From positions 2,294,001-2,358,000 of the forward strand of contig CAVYWD010000002.1 in assembly GCA_963772225.1 (NCBI GenBank): a DNA stretch of 64,000 bases, in the 5' to 3' direction. The notes beneath the pieces were generated by a model. It was not told where the DNA came from and made no database searches. It saw nothing but the letters and a program-made list of their open reading frames with translations. The translations under genes were made by a program, and so were the position numbers. The DNA is from CAVYWD01 sp963772225 (GTDB lineage Bacteria; Myxococcota; Myxococcia; Myxococcales; UBA5297). Of this stretch, positions 44,511 to 54,109 are shown piece by piece (within the stretch, counting starts at the first letter, position 1; every line of letters begins with the position of its first letter).

Positions 44511-45565
44511 TCAAACGGGACGCGCCAGCCCCTCTGGACCGGGCTGAGTCGCCATCGCTCGGGAAGAGCCGCGCTCTTTCGGCGCTGCCGGCGTTCCTCG
44601 CGCTCTGCTACCCGGCGGCGCCTTGGCTGCTCTATCGCTCGGCAGCGCTCGCGCGGGCAGCCGCTGGGTGGGACAGAGCGCTGCCGTGGCTCGGCGTGCT
44701 CTTCGCCTTCGCACTTTCAGCGCTCCCCTCGCTCGCGGCCTTTCAGTCGCTCTGGAAACAGGGCGACGAGAAAGGACCCCCGGCGGCGCGAAGGGTTGCG
44801 CACCTCGCCTTCGCGGCGCCGGCGCTCTACACGCTCGAGCGGGTTCTCTTCGCGGCCGTTCGGGCGACCTCCGACGACCGGGTCCTCTGGGTCGCGGCGT
44901 GGGCCGTCCTGGCGATCCTCACTGCGCGCGGACCCCGCGCTTCGCCCCGAGCGCCCCGAGCCGCCGGCGGCCGCAAGCTCCAGATTGCGCACGGCATCGG
45001 CGCGGCGTTCGCGCTCGCGTCCTTTCTCCTCGCGCATCTAGGCAACCAGCTCGTGGGGTTGTGGAGCGTCGGCGCCCACGCCGCCGCCATGGGCGCTCTT
45101 CGCCACTGGTACCGAGACCCTCGGGCGGAGCCAGTGCTGACCAGCGCCTTCGGATTCTTGATCGTGAGCGGCGCGATGCTCATAGGGCGGCCAGGAGCCG
45201 AGCCGAGCCGGGCATGGCGCGCTCTCCAGACTTCCACCGGCGCCGGCCTGGGCGCCTTCATCGTGGCGCACCTGACGGTGATCCTGGGCGCTCGGATACG
45301 CGACCACGCCGAAACCGATTGGGCCTTCGCCACCGGCGGGCCCACGGGCCTGTTCGGTTCGCTCTCCAATGCGCGGCTCATCCCGTATTACGGGTTCGCC
45401 GTCTTCATCACGGTCGCCCATCTTGCGTGCGGGCTCCGCGGGCTTCTCCTCGCGCACGACTGGAGGCAACGTTCCGCCGACGGCCTCGGGTACGCCATCG
45501 TCGGAGGCGGAGCGATTCTGGCGGCGGCGATCCTCGCCGCGATGTGCGGAATGCACCTGCGCTAG
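44507..45565 (+). CDS. Polytopic membrane protein, possibly SdhC/FrdC-like cytochrome b fold
   Basis: A 352-residue protein with about nine hydrophobic helices. His residues lie within helices (IAHGIGAAFALASFLLAHLG, GAFIVAHLTVILGARI, FITVAHLACGLRGLLLAH), as in heme-carrying succinate dehydrogenase membrane anchors. The N- and C-halves look like two related bundles. No Sdh subunits lie nearby, so this is inference from helix pattern. It is coupled to the amidohydrolase by an ATGA overlap. Confidence 0.5.
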   Translation: MIKRDAPAPLDRAESPSLGKSRALSALPAFLALCYPAAPWLLYRSAALARAAAGWDRALPWLGVLFAFALSALPSLAAFQSLWKQGDEKGPPAARRVAHLAFAAPALYTLERVLFAAVRATSDDRVLWVAAWAVLAILTARGPRASPRAPRAAGGRKLQIAHGIGAAFALASFLLAHLGNQLVGLWSVGAHAAAMGALRHWYRDPRAEPVLTSAFGFLIVSGAMLIGRPGAEPSRAWRALQTSTGAGLGAFIVAHLTVILGARIRDHAETDWAFATGGPTGLFGSLSNARLIPYYGFAVFITVAHLACGLRGLLLAHDWRQRSADGLGYAIVGGGAILAAAILAAMCGMHLR

Positions 45566-45829
45566 GTCGGCGGGGCGTGCCGAGCCCGTTGATGCGCGAA
45601 GCTCTTTTCCATCGAGGTTGCTTCACCCAAGCGTCGTCGCGTGAAACGCCGCTCCGACGGCACGCGGGCGCCCGTCGAGCGCGTCGCATCGGCGGAGCCC
45701 GCCGCGCCTTGCGGTGCGGACCTCGGAGGGTCACTTTCACAGCCCTCTGAGACCTGAGCGCGGGAGCCGCCATCGCGCAGGCAAACGCGCCCTCCCGTAG
45801 GCCGGCCCTGTCGCCGCGACTCCCTTTCG

Positions 45830-46858
45830 TCACGGCGACCTGGGCCCTCGGCGAAAAATGCGGCGCTCGCCCGGAGCGCGCTCAATCGTATTCGTCAGCC
45901 GGCCGAGCCGCTCGATCTCCAGCGAGATGACGTCCCCCGGCTGGAGCCACACCGGAGGCGCCGGCGTCCGGCCCATGGCGCGCGCGCCCAGCGCCCAGGT
46001 GCCGTTGAGCTCCAGGAAGCAGCCGGTCCCGACCGTGCCGGACCCGACGACGTCGCCGGGATACAGCGCGGCGCCGTAGCTCGCCCGCTCGAGGATCTCC
46101 CCGAAGGTCCAGCTCATGTCCTTCAGGTTTCCTTCGGAGACCAGCCGCTCGTTGTGAAAAGCGCGCATGCGCAAATCGAAGGCGGCGCCGCGGCCCGTTT
46201 CGACGCGGCGGTCGGAGAGCTCGTCCAGGGTCACGAGCCACGGGCCGAGCGCGGTCGCGAAGTCCTTGCCCTTGGCAGGCCCCAGGTTGAGCTTCATCTC
46301 CTCGGCCTGGAGCGCGCGTGCCGAGAAATCGTTCATGACCATCAAGCCCGCGACGTGGTCGAGCGCGCTCCGGGCGTCCACGTTCTTGCCGCCGCGGCCG
46401 ATGACGAGCGCCGCCTCCAGCTCGAAGTCGAGCTCGCACAGCTGGTCCACCTCCACGGCGACCGGGCCCTCGCCGACGATGCCGCGGTGATTCGAGAAGT
46501 AGAAGACGGGCGCCAGGTCGAACTCGGGGAGCATCGCCAGCCCTCGGTTCCGGCGCCCGGCTTCGGCGTGAGCGCGAAACGCATAGGCGTCGCGCAAAGA
46601 GCCAGGGTAGGGGACCGGCGCGAGCGGCCGCCTAGGGCCCGCTGGGACTACGGCGCCGGTTTGCCGCGAGAGGTGCGCGCGCTCCACTTCTCTCACCACC
46701 TCGAAGCTCCCCGGCCAGCCTTCCAGCAGGTCGCGCATCGTCGAGGGCAGCGACAGACCGAGCTGCCGCGCGCTCTCCTCGAGGTCCAAGGTCTGGGATG
46801 CGACGAGAAGGCCCGCGCGCTCGCGCCCGCGAGCGTCGAGGAAGGAGACGAGCTTCAC
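45830..46858 (-). CDS. fahA: Fumarylacetoacetate hydrolase family protein
   Basis: A 342-residue FAH-fold enzyme, expected to split fumarylacetoacetate into fumarate and acetoacetate, the last step of tyrosine breakdown. Seen: RDAYAFRAHAEAG (about 89), metal ligands in CELDFELEAALVIG (about 139-152) and MNDFSAR (about 175), and the GSGTVGTGCFLE loop. Its start overlaps the hmgA stop by four bases. Its place at the end of hppD-hmgA supports the pathway step. Confidence 0.88.
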   Translation of the reverse strand: MKLVSFLDARGRERAGLLVASQTLDLEESARQLGLSLPSTMRDLLEGWPGSFEVVREVERAHLSRQTGAVVPAGPRRPLAPVPYPGSLRDAYAFRAHAEAGRRNRGLAMLPEFDLAPVFYFSNHRGIVGEGPVAVEVDQLCELDFELEAALVIGRGGKNVDARSALDHVAGLMVMNDFSARALQAEEMKLNLGPAKGKDFATALGPWLVTLDELSDRRVETGRGAAFDLRMRAFHNERLVSEGNLKDMSWTFGEILERASYGAALYPGDVVGSGTVGTGCFLELNGTWALGARAMGRTPAPPVWLQPGDVISLEIERLGRLTNTIERAPGERRIFRRGPRSP

Positions 46859-48024
46859 GGCGCGCCTCCCTCGAGCCAGGAGTGCGCGTACGCTTCATCG
46901 ACCATCGCGCGGGCCACAAGCGTGGGGCGCAGCGGCGTGAAGGTGTCGATCATCACCGCCCACTCGTCGGTCGAGGCCTTTCCGATCGAGGCTTCGATCT
47001 TCCCCGGCTGAGGGCCGTGCGGCATTCCCGCGGGGTGCAAAGTGATGGACCCCTGGGCGATGCCCTTGCGCGACATGAAGTCGCCGCCGGCGTAATAGAG
47101 GACCTCGTCGCAGTCGACGTTCGAGTGGAAGTAGGGGACGGGCACCGCCTCCGGGTGGAAATCGAAGGGCCGCGGCACGAAGTTGCAGAGCGCGAGCCGC
47201 TCGTTGGCGAAGAGCAGGTGCACCGGCGGCGGCAGGTGGATGCGCCCGACCTTGGGGTGGAAGTCGCGCAGGTTGATGGCGAAGGGAAACAGGGTGCCGT
47301 CCCAGCCGACCACATCGAACGGGTGCCGCGCCAGGATGTGCTCGAAGGCGCGCTCCTTGGCCTTGACGATGAGCCGGAACTCGCCCCGCTCGTCGCGCGG
47401 CGGCCCGAGCTCGGGGACCCGCAGGTCGCGCTCGCAGTACGGCGCCGATTCCAGGAGCTGGCCCGCGCTGTTCCGGTAGTGAGCGGGGACCTCGAACGGC
47501 TGGTCGCACTCGGCGAAGAAGAGCTTATTGTCCTCGAGGCGGTCGAAGTGGAGCTGATAGGTCGTCCCCCGAGGGATGACGAGCTGATCGCCGTCGGAGA
47601 ACGGCAGCTCGCCGAGCTCGGAGCGCAGGACCCCACTGCCGCGGTGGACGAAGAGGTACTCGCTCGCCCAGGCGTTTCGGAAGAGCACCTCGGAATTTTC
47701 CGCAGGGCGCGCGACCCCGAGGCTCACCTGCTCGTTCGCGAGCACCGTCCGGCGCGAGGTGATGAAATCGCCCGCGGCGCTCGCGCGATTCGTGAAGAGG
47801 TGCAGATAGACGAGCGGCGCCTCTGACCAGGGCTCTGCTCGCGCGAGCTCGACCTCCCGGTAGCGCACCAGCTCGGTCGGCGAGCCCAGGTGATAGCGCG
47901 TAGTGTAGGGCCCGCTGAAGCCGCGCGAGGAGAAGAGCTCTTCCCGATAGAGCCCGCCCTCCGGCTTGCGGAAGGCCGTGTGCTTGATGCGCGGCAGCTC
48001 GCCCCGGCGCACGTAGAAGGACAT
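46855..48024 (-). CDS. hmgA: Homogentisate 1,2-dioxygenase
   Basis: A 389-residue cupin dioxygenase that opens homogentisate to maleylacetoacetate. Seen: YHLGSPTE, YLFVHRGSGVL in the first cupin, GWDGTLFPFAINLRDFHPK, then PYFHSNVDCDEVLYY and HPAGMPHGPQPGK, which carry the likely iron ligands. It is shorter than the 430-440-residue form of proteobacteria. Context (hppD two bases upstream, fah overlapping downstream) strengthens the call. Confidence 0.9.
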   Translation of the reverse strand: MSFYVRRGELPRIKHTAFRKPEGGLYREELFSSRGFSGPYTTRYHLGSPTELVRYREVELARAEPWSEAPLVYLHLFTNRASAAGDFITSRRTVLANEQVSLGVARPAENSEVLFRNAWASEYLFVHRGSGVLRSELGELPFSDGDQLVIPRGTTYQLHFDRLEDNKLFFAECDQPFEVPAHYRNSAGQLLESAPYCERDLRVPELGPPRDERGEFRLIVKAKERAFEHILARHPFDVVGWDGTLFPFAINLRDFHPKVGRIHLPPPVHLLFANERLALCNFVPRPFDFHPEAVPVPYFHSNVDCDEVLYYAGGDFMSRKGIAQGSITLHPAGMPHGPQPGKIEASIGKASTDEWAVMIDTFTPLRPTLVARAMVDEAYAHSWLEGGAP

Positions 48025-48026
48025 GG

Positions 48027-49163
48027 TCAGGGCTCCGCCGCGGTGCCGAGAAGGTCGCGCTCCAGGTTCCCGCGCCGAGCCTGCTCCAGCTCGAGGGCCT
48101 CGAAGAGCGCCTGGAAGTTGCCCTTGCCGAAGCCCTGCGCGCCCTCGCGCCGCTGGATGAACTCGAAGAAGAAGGTGGGCCGGTCGCCCACGGGCCTCGT
48201 GAAGAGCTGCAGGAGATAGCCGCGGCCCTCCAGGTCGCAGAGGATTCCCAGCTCCTGCAGGTCGTCCACGCGCTCTCGAAACGCCGGAGACCAGCGGCGC
48301 CGCAGGTCCTCGTAATACGTGCCCGGCACCGCGAGAAACTCGACGCCGTTGCGCCGCAAAGATCGCACCGCCCCGATCAGGTCGTCGGTGGCCACGGCGA
48401 TGTGCTGGACCCCCGAGCCGCGATACGCATCAAGGTATTCCTCGATCTGACTCTTCTTGAGGCCTTCATAAGGCTCGTTGATGGGATTCTGGATGGCCGA
48501 GCTCCGGCTCCGCACCACCTTGGACAGCAGGGCGGAGTAGCGGGTGCCGATGTCGCCCGCCTTGAAGTCGATGACGGTCTCGAACCCGAGCGCGCGGTTG
48601 AAGTAGTCGGCCCAGCGGTCCATCTCGTTGACCCGCACGTTCCCGACGATGTGGTCGATGCCGATGAGGTGCGTGTCGTTGCCCTGGTACCGCGGCCCTC
48701 CCTCGGGCTCTCGAAAGCCCGGGCGGAAGACGCCGCCGTAGCCTTTGCCATCGACCAGGACGACCTCCGTGTCGTCGTAAACCCGCAGGGCCGCCTCCAC
48801 CACGACCCCCGAGGCGTCTTCCAGCTTGCGAGGCCGAAAGGCGGCCACCGCGCCGCGGCCCACGGCGAAGTCGAAGGCCGCCGGCACGTCGTCCACGGCG
48901 ATGGACCAGCGCTTCACCCCGTCGCCGTGGCGCGAGACGAACTCCGCCGGCTCGGAATGAGGGGCGAGCGCCGAGGTGATTACGATCTTCAAGTCGCGCC
49001 GCGTGAGGAGATACGAGACGCGGTCTCGAGCGCCCGTCTCCGGTCCTAGGTACCCGGCGACCTTCAGCCCCAACGCCTGGACGTACCAGAAGGCCGTCGC
49101 CTTGGCGGACCCGACGTAGAGCTCGACGAAGTCGTAACCGCGAATGCCCGGAAGCTCGGCCAT
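48027..49163 (-). CDS. hppD: 4-hydroxyphenylpyruvate dioxygenase
   Basis: A 378-residue Fe(II) enzyme forming homogentisate. Iron ligands His171 (GIDHIVGNV), His254 (VQHIAVATD) and Glu334 (FFFEFIQRR) are in the family spacing; NPINEPYEGLKKSQIEEYL is the typical substrate-side segment. The ATG at 49163 starts a leftward hppD-hmgA-fahA operon, divergent from phhA across about 200 bp. Confidence 0.96.
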   Translation of the reverse strand: MAELPGIRGYDFVELYVGSAKATAFWYVQALGLKVAGYLGPETGARDRVSYLLTRRDLKIVITSALAPHSEPAEFVSRHGDGVKRWSIAVDDVPAAFDFAVGRGAVAAFRPRKLEDASGVVVEAALRVYDDTEVVLVDGKGYGGVFRPGFREPEGGPRYQGNDTHLIGIDHIVGNVRVNEMDRWADYFNRALGFETVIDFKAGDIGTRYSALLSKVVRSRSSAIQNPINEPYEGLKKSQIEEYLDAYRGSGVQHIAVATDDLIGAVRSLRRNGVEFLAVPGTYYEDLRRRWSPAFRERVDDLQELGILCDLEGRGYLLQLFTRPVGDRPTFFFEFIQRREGAQGFGKGNFQALFEALELEQARRGNLERDLLGTAAEP

Positions 49164-49360
49164 GGCGGAACAATAACGAGGGCCCTGGCGCCGCGAGCCC
49201 CCCGAATCGGAAGACTGCTCGGGCTTCCACCGAATGCCCCGGCCGAGCTCAAAGCGGCCCTAAAGGCCACGCCCGAAGGGTCGTTGCCGCTCTCGAAGGG
49301 TCGCTCCTAAATCAAACTTCTCGTCCCTCGAGCCTCACCGGCTTCGATGCCGGCACGACC

Positions 49361-51115
49361 GTGAATGTGCATTCGCTCGACCCGCCAGCCCAACAGCCGA
49401 TCGCTCGGCTCCCCCGCCACCTGCGGCAGTACGCGGTCGACCAGCGGTGGGAGCACTACACGCCGGTCGATCACGCGGTCTGGCGCTTCATTCTGCAAAA
49501 GGCCGTTCGAGTGCTCGCCTCTCGCGCCCACCCGGTCTACATCGAGGGGCTTCAGAAGACCGGAATCAGCCTCGAGCAGATCCCGCGCATCGAGGAGATG
49601 AACCGGGTCCTCGCGCCCATCGGCTGGGGGGCCGCGGCGGTGGACGGCTTCATCCCGCCGGCGGCGTTCATGGAGTTCCAGGCGCACCGCGTCTTGGTCA
49701 TCGCCGCAAAGATGCGGCAGGTGGGCCACCTCACCTATACGCCCGCGCCGGACATCGTCCACGAGGCGGCCGGCCATGCGCCCATCATCCTCGACCCCGA
49801 GTATTCCGAGTACCTGCGCCGGTTCGGAGAGATCGGCACGCTGGCGCTGGCCTCGAAGGCCGACCGCGAGCTCTACGAGGCCATCCGGCGCCTCTCCGTC
49901 CTGAAGGAGCAGCCCGGCGCGGACCCGGCCGCGGTCGCCGAGGCCGAGCGCGCGGTGGGCGACTTGCAGGCCGCCGTGGCAGAGCCCTCGGAGATGGCGC
50001 GCCTCTCCCGGCTCCACTGGTGGACGGTCGAGTACGGGCTCATCGGCGATGGCGATGCGCCGCGGATCTACGGGGCGGGCCTGCTCTCCTCGCTGGGCGA
50101 AGCGGTGAGCTGCCTTTCCCCTCAGGTGGTCAAGTTGCCCTACACCTTGGACGCCCAGAGCTTCCCGTATGACATCACCACGCGGCAGCCGCAGCTGTTC
50201 GTCACCCCGAGCTTCGCCTGGCTCACCGAGGTGCTGGAGGCGTTCGCCTCCACCTTGGCCTGCAACGTGGGCGGCGTGGAGGGGCTGCGAAAGGCGGTGG
50301 CGAGCGAGGCGGTAGCGACGGCGGTCCTCTCCTCAGGGATTCAGGTCTCGGGCGTCTTCTCGAATCTGGTGACCAACGGCGGAGACCAACCGGTCTACCT
50401 GCGCACGCGCGGGCCGACGGCGCTCGCCTACAAAGGCAAGGAGCTCCCCGGGCATGGGAAGGAGACTTACCGCGAAGGCTTCGGCTCGCCGGTGGGCCGG
50501 CTGGCCAGCGCGGGAAAACCGTTGGAGTGGATGACCGAGGCGGAGCTCGAGTCGCGCGGCGTTCGGGTCGGCCGGCGAGCGCTGCTGAGCTTCGACTCCG
50601 GGCTTCTCGTCACCGGCCAGCTGGAGCGGATCGACCGGCGCGACGGCCGCATCGCCCTCCTGCGCTTCAACGACTGCAAGGTGACGCTGGGGAGCCTCGC
50701 CCTCTTTCGGCCGGAGTGGGGCGCCTTCGACATGGCCGTGGGCGCGAGCGTCACCTCGGTGCACGCCGGCGCGGCCGACAAGGACGCCTTCGACGATGTG
50801 CCGACGCCCGCGCTCGAGCGCAGCCTGAAGCGAGCGGCGAGCCCCGCGGAGCGCGCGCTGGGCGAGCTGTATGCGCGGGCGCGAGCCGCGCGCGACGGCA
50901 GCGCGCCGACGCAGGAAGTGGAGGCGGTCTGGCGCGAGGTGCTCCGCGGCAGCAGGGAGGAATGGCTCCTGCCGCTGGAGCTCCTGGAGGTCGCCCATGC
51001 CCGGCAGATGGCGCCCGAGCTGCGGGCGGAGATCCGCGGCGAGCTCGAGCGGCGGGTGCGGGGCTCAGGGGAAATCGAAGCGCTGGTCGCCGCCCGCGTT
51101 GGCGAGCTGGCGTAG
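49361..51115 (+). CDS. phhA: Phenylalanine 4-monooxygenase, long form with C-terminal extension
   Basis: A 584-residue pterin-dependent aromatic amino acid hydroxylase making tyrosine. Iron ligands His134 and His139 (VHEAAGHAP) and Glu224 (WWTVEYGL) lie in the first 340 residues, which match the catalytic domain. The remaining ~240 residues are an extra region: a small beta-rich part (VGRRALLSFDSGLLVTGQLERI) and a helical, Ala/Arg/Glu-rich end. No N-terminal ACT domain is seen. The start is GTG at 49361. It is divergent from hppD-hmgA-fahA, which takes its product. Confidence 0.93.
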   Translation: MNVHSLDPPAQQPIARLPRHLRQYAVDQRWEHYTPVDHAVWRFILQKAVRVLASRAHPVYIEGLQKTGISLEQIPRIEEMNRVLAPIGWGAAAVDGFIPPAAFMEFQAHRVLVIAAKMRQVGHLTYTPAPDIVHEAAGHAPIILDPEYSEYLRRFGEIGTLALASKADRELYEAIRRLSVLKEQPGADPAAVAEAERAVGDLQAAVAEPSEMARLSRLHWWTVEYGLIGDGDAPRIYGAGLLSSLGEAVSCLSPQVVKLPYTLDAQSFPYDITTRQPQLFVTPSFAWLTEVLEAFASTLACNVGGVEGLRKAVASEAVATAVLSSGIQVSGVFSNLVTNGGDQPVYLRTRGPTALAYKGKELPGHGKETYREGFGSPVGRLASAGKPLEWMTEAELESRGVRVGRRALLSFDSGLLVTGQLERIDRRDGRIALLRFNDCKVTLGSLALFRPEWGAFDMAVGASVTSVHAGAADKDAFDDVPTPALERSLKRAASPAERALGELYARARAARDGSAPTQEVEAVWREVLRGSREEWLLPLELLEVAHARQMAPELRAEIRGELERRVRGSGEIEALVAARVGELA

Positions 51116-51160
51116 CGGACGGGGGCGTGTCACCGGGCCGCTCAAGGCGCGGCCGAAGCC

Positions 51161-51627
51161 TCACTGCTCATCCTCGAGGGCCCGGAGCACTTGGAGGGTC
51201 AGCTCGATTTGGGCGACTGCGATTCGGTCCTTCACGGTTCGCGGCGCGCTTGCTGACCAAGATGCGCTCGAGCGGGAGCACGCGGACTCGAAGATTCCCG
51301 AGGTCGACGGCCTTCGAATTCGCATACTCCGATTCGAAGCTCGAAAGCCCCGACATGTGCGTCACGATGTCGAATCGCTCGCCGAAGGGGCCGCCCAAGA
51401 GCGGTGGCTGCGTTCGCGTCACGAGGAAGCCGCCGACGCTCCTCGCCGCCTTGGCGATGCGCTCGTCGGAGAGCGACGCGAACCACAAATCGACGTCTTC
51501 GGTCGAACCGCGCACCTTGCATGAGCGCCGCGCTCATTCCGACCACGAGGTAGCGGACACCCCGCGCATCGAGCGCAGCCAGAAACGCCACCTCAGCGGG
51601 GCTGAGCGGCGCCGAAGAATCGTCCAT
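51161..51627 (-). pseudogene. Nucleotidyltransferase-fold protein with two frameshifts
   Basis: Three frames join: FLAALDARGVRYLVVGMSAALMQG, then GSTEDVDLWFASLSDERI to LERILVSKRAANR, then VKDRIAVAQIELTLQVLRALE and stop at 51161. The order matches DUF6036/AbiEii-like nucleotidyltransferases (LVVG, then TEDVDLW, then a SKRAANR tail). Breaks lie near 51520 and 51240, each a +1 step. The ATG at 51627 overlaps the end of the small gene upstream by 35 bases. Confidence 0.65.
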
Positions 51628-51826
51628 GGCGGAGCCCGAGGAGAAGGCGCTCGCGCGGCGGGCGCTTCAGGTGGCGAAGAATGTGGAAGACGTCGTCCGG
51701 GTCAAGGCCAACCCTTTGCGCCAGTTGCAGGGCGCGCGCTCGGAGCGCCAGTTGCTCCTCGACCCAGCGGCGCTGCCCTTCGTCGAGGTTCGAGAGCTCC
51801 TCTTCCAGGGCAGGATCGTGAGCCAT
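51593..51826 (-). CDS. Small helical protein paired with the nucleotidyltransferase
   Basis: A 77-residue frame. MAHDPALEEELSNLDEGQRR is followed by helices VEEQLALRARALQLAQRVG and DPDDVFHILRHLKRPPRERL. The ATG at 51826 was chosen since sequence before it looks non-coding. It overlaps the downstream nucleotidyltransferase start, a layout typical of two-component modules such as toxin-antitoxin pairs, but I cannot assign a family. Confidence 0.6.
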   Translation of the reverse strand: MAHDPALEEELSNLDEGQRRWVEEQLALRARALQLAQRVGLDPDDVFHILRHLKRPPRERLLLGLRHGRFFGAAQPR

Positions 51827-52581
51827 GCCAGGAACCGTATCACCGCGCGATGAGACTGCAATCCAATGGGCGCGGTTCCCAGGAGGCGGAAAGTCATGCG
51901 GTCGGGAGCAGCCCTCGGCGGGCTCCGTGGTGCGGCGCATTTGGGGCGATGAGGCCCGCGCCGCCCGCCCACTCCTGTTCGGCAGGGCGCTGGTGGCTGC
52001 GCGAATCGGCCGAGCTCCTGTGAATCCGTAAGGCCTCTCAGCCCGCTCTCAGGGCCGCAGGAGCGGCCCGTCGAAGCTCGCCCCGCCGCGGTCGACGTAG
52101 AAATGCTCGCCGGCGATGGTGAGCGTGAGGCGGTTGCGGCGCTCGTCGACCGAGGCGAGCGCCTCGAGGAACGCGGGCTCCAGGGCGGCGAGCTCCACGC
52201 GGTCGAGCCGGCCGATCTTCCTCTGCTGCGCCTCGTCGAGGAAGGCCTTCATGCGCGCCGGCGACTCGAAGAGCACCGCCACGCGCGCGCCCGCGTTTCG
52301 GTCGGCCGCCCGCTGCATCTTGGCCGGGTCGGCCTTGCCGATGCGCATCCAGAGCGTCTTTTGGCCGGTGTAGTCCTCGACGGAGAGGTCGGGCTCGTCC
52401 GGCTCGGCGAGACCGGGGCCGAAGCCCAGGCGCTCCTCCCACTTCCAGCAGTACGCGACGACCCTGAGCCAGAGCCGCTCCAGCGACTCCGACGGGTGCC
52501 GGGCCGCCTTGAACACGAGCCGGCGCTCGACGCCCCGGTCCACGTCGGCGAGCGCCAGGTCGAAGTCGTAGGGGACGGAGG

Positions 52582-54109
52582 CAGCCCTTTCAAGGTGCGT
52601 TCTTTCTCTTTGTTTTCCGCAATGCTAGCAAGCGAGCAGTGGAAACATGAGGGTGTCTTCGGTTGAAGGTTCTCGGTTGCCGCGGCTTCTTTGGACCACG
52701 TGGATGTCGACGGAACTTCAGCAAGTCAACTTCTCCAGCGAGGTCGACAAGCACCTTGGCGACCTCGCTGGTTGGGGCTGCCTGGAATACTCGCCACGCT
52801 TTGGGCGGGATCGCGATCTCCATGCCTCGCCGGGTGCCGGCGATTTCGTCGGCCAGGTAATAGGCCGATACCTCTTCTTGGATCTTTTCGGCTCCGTGCT
52901 CGGCGCGCAAGGCGGCCTTGATGACCGAGAGAACGTTGTAGGCGACCAAGGCCACACAGAACGCGAAGAGCGCTGCCTTCGGATAGCCCAACGTATTGAG
53001 CTCGCCTTCCAGGGTTGCCTCCAGCTCCTGAAATGCCAACTCGATGCCCCACCGCTTTCGGTAGACAGCGCCGACGGTTGTGCCGAGAGTATCTGGTGGG
53101 AGATTCGTCAGGATGTGAAGTTCCCGGTCGCCATCACGCGTCGCCTTCTGAAGCTTCAGGGTAATACGGCGGGCGAGGAGCGAGTTCCCGGTGTCATCCC
53201 TCAGCTTCACCTCCTGTTCCCAAACCTCGGCGCCGTCGATGGTGCCGCAGCGACGAAGACGGCCGATCGGTTTCCACGGCACATTGATGCGGTGGTGCCT
53301 GACGATGAAGAGCCCCTCTCGACGGGCGATGCCGAAGAGCAGGGCGCAGGTGCAGAAGTTGCGGTCAGCGATCCACACGTCCCTCGGCGCGACCTTCGCC
53401 AACACCGCTTCAGTGAGCGAGCGCTCCTGGGCGTGGCCATCCTCGCAAGGGATCACATCGGTTACTTGCAGGAGGCGCGGATCCAGCACGACCAATGCAA
53501 ACCCTGGCAGCGGGCCCGCTGCGGTCTTGCGCAGCTCGGAAATCCGATGCTCCGTGGCCGCCAGGTGATTCCCGTCGAGGATCCGAGCTCGATACCCTGG
53601 AAGGAGTTCCGGAAGCGATGCCTTCATGCTTTCGATCAACGGAACAGTGCGACCGGCGACGTGCTTGACCAATGCCGCACCGACCCCCGGCTCGATTCCG
53701 TCGACCTTGTTGTACAGCGACTGTACCGAGACCTCAATTCGGCGCCGATTGGCTTGATAGGCGGCGTGAAGCGACGGCCGGATGCGGTGAACCACGAGGC
53801 TCATCAAGTCGACGACTGTGGAGAACAGCAGCGTCCGCGTGTATTGCGTTTCAGCGCTCGCGCCAAACACGGCATCAACATCTTCGGAGCGCAGCGCATG
53901 CTCGAGTGTCCCACGCGCCATCACGCTAATCGGGCTCTGTTCAATGAACGGAGCGAACACCTTGCCAAGAATCATGCGTTGGCCTTTCGACGGGCGCCCC
54001 GGTTTGGACGCGCCCAGGAGAGGCCAGATCCATGGCAGATTCTCAGGACCCGCACAATAGAGTCGAAATCCCGCAGCAACACCAACTACTTACGACCTTT
54101 AAAGGGCTG
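52582..54109 (-). mobile_element. IS4-family insertion sequence, copy 2 (1528 bp)
   Basis: Same length and ends as copy 1 but inverted: CAGCCCTTTCAAGGT at 52582 and ACCTTTAAAGGGCTG ending at 54109. A perfect 10-bp target duplication GGGACGGAGG lies at 52572-52581 and 54110-54119. The element splits yaeQ seven codons after its start. Confidence 0.95.
52590..53975 (-). CDS. IS4-family DDE transposase (identical to copy 1)
   Basis: A 461-residue transposase, residue-for-residue the same as the one at 1246-2631, with the same DDE landmarks (ILDGNHL, IADRNFCT, YRKRWGIELAF). Reading direction is opposite to copy 1. Confidence 0.95.
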   Translation of the reverse strand: MILGKVFAPFIEQSPISVMARGTLEHALRSEDVDAVFGASAETQYTRTLLFSTVVDLMSLVVHRIRPSLHAAYQANRRRIEVSVQSLYNKVDGIEPGVGAALVKHVAGRTVPLIESMKASLPELLPGYRARILDGNHLAATEHRISELRKTAAGPLPGFALVVLDPRLLQVTDVIPCEDGHAQERSLTEAVLAKVAPRDVWIADRNFCTCALLFGIARREGLFIVRHHRINVPWKPIGRLRRCGTIDGAEVWEQEVKLRDDTGNSLLARRITLKLQKATRDGDRELHILTNLPPDTLGTTVGAVYRKRWGIELAFQELEATLEGELNTLGYPKAALFAFCVALVAYNVLSVIKAALRAEHGAEKIQEEVSAYYLADEIAGTRRGMEIAIPPKAWRVFQAAPTSEVAKVLVDLAGEVDLLKFRRHPRGPKKPRQPRTFNRRHPHVSTARLLALRKTKRKNAP

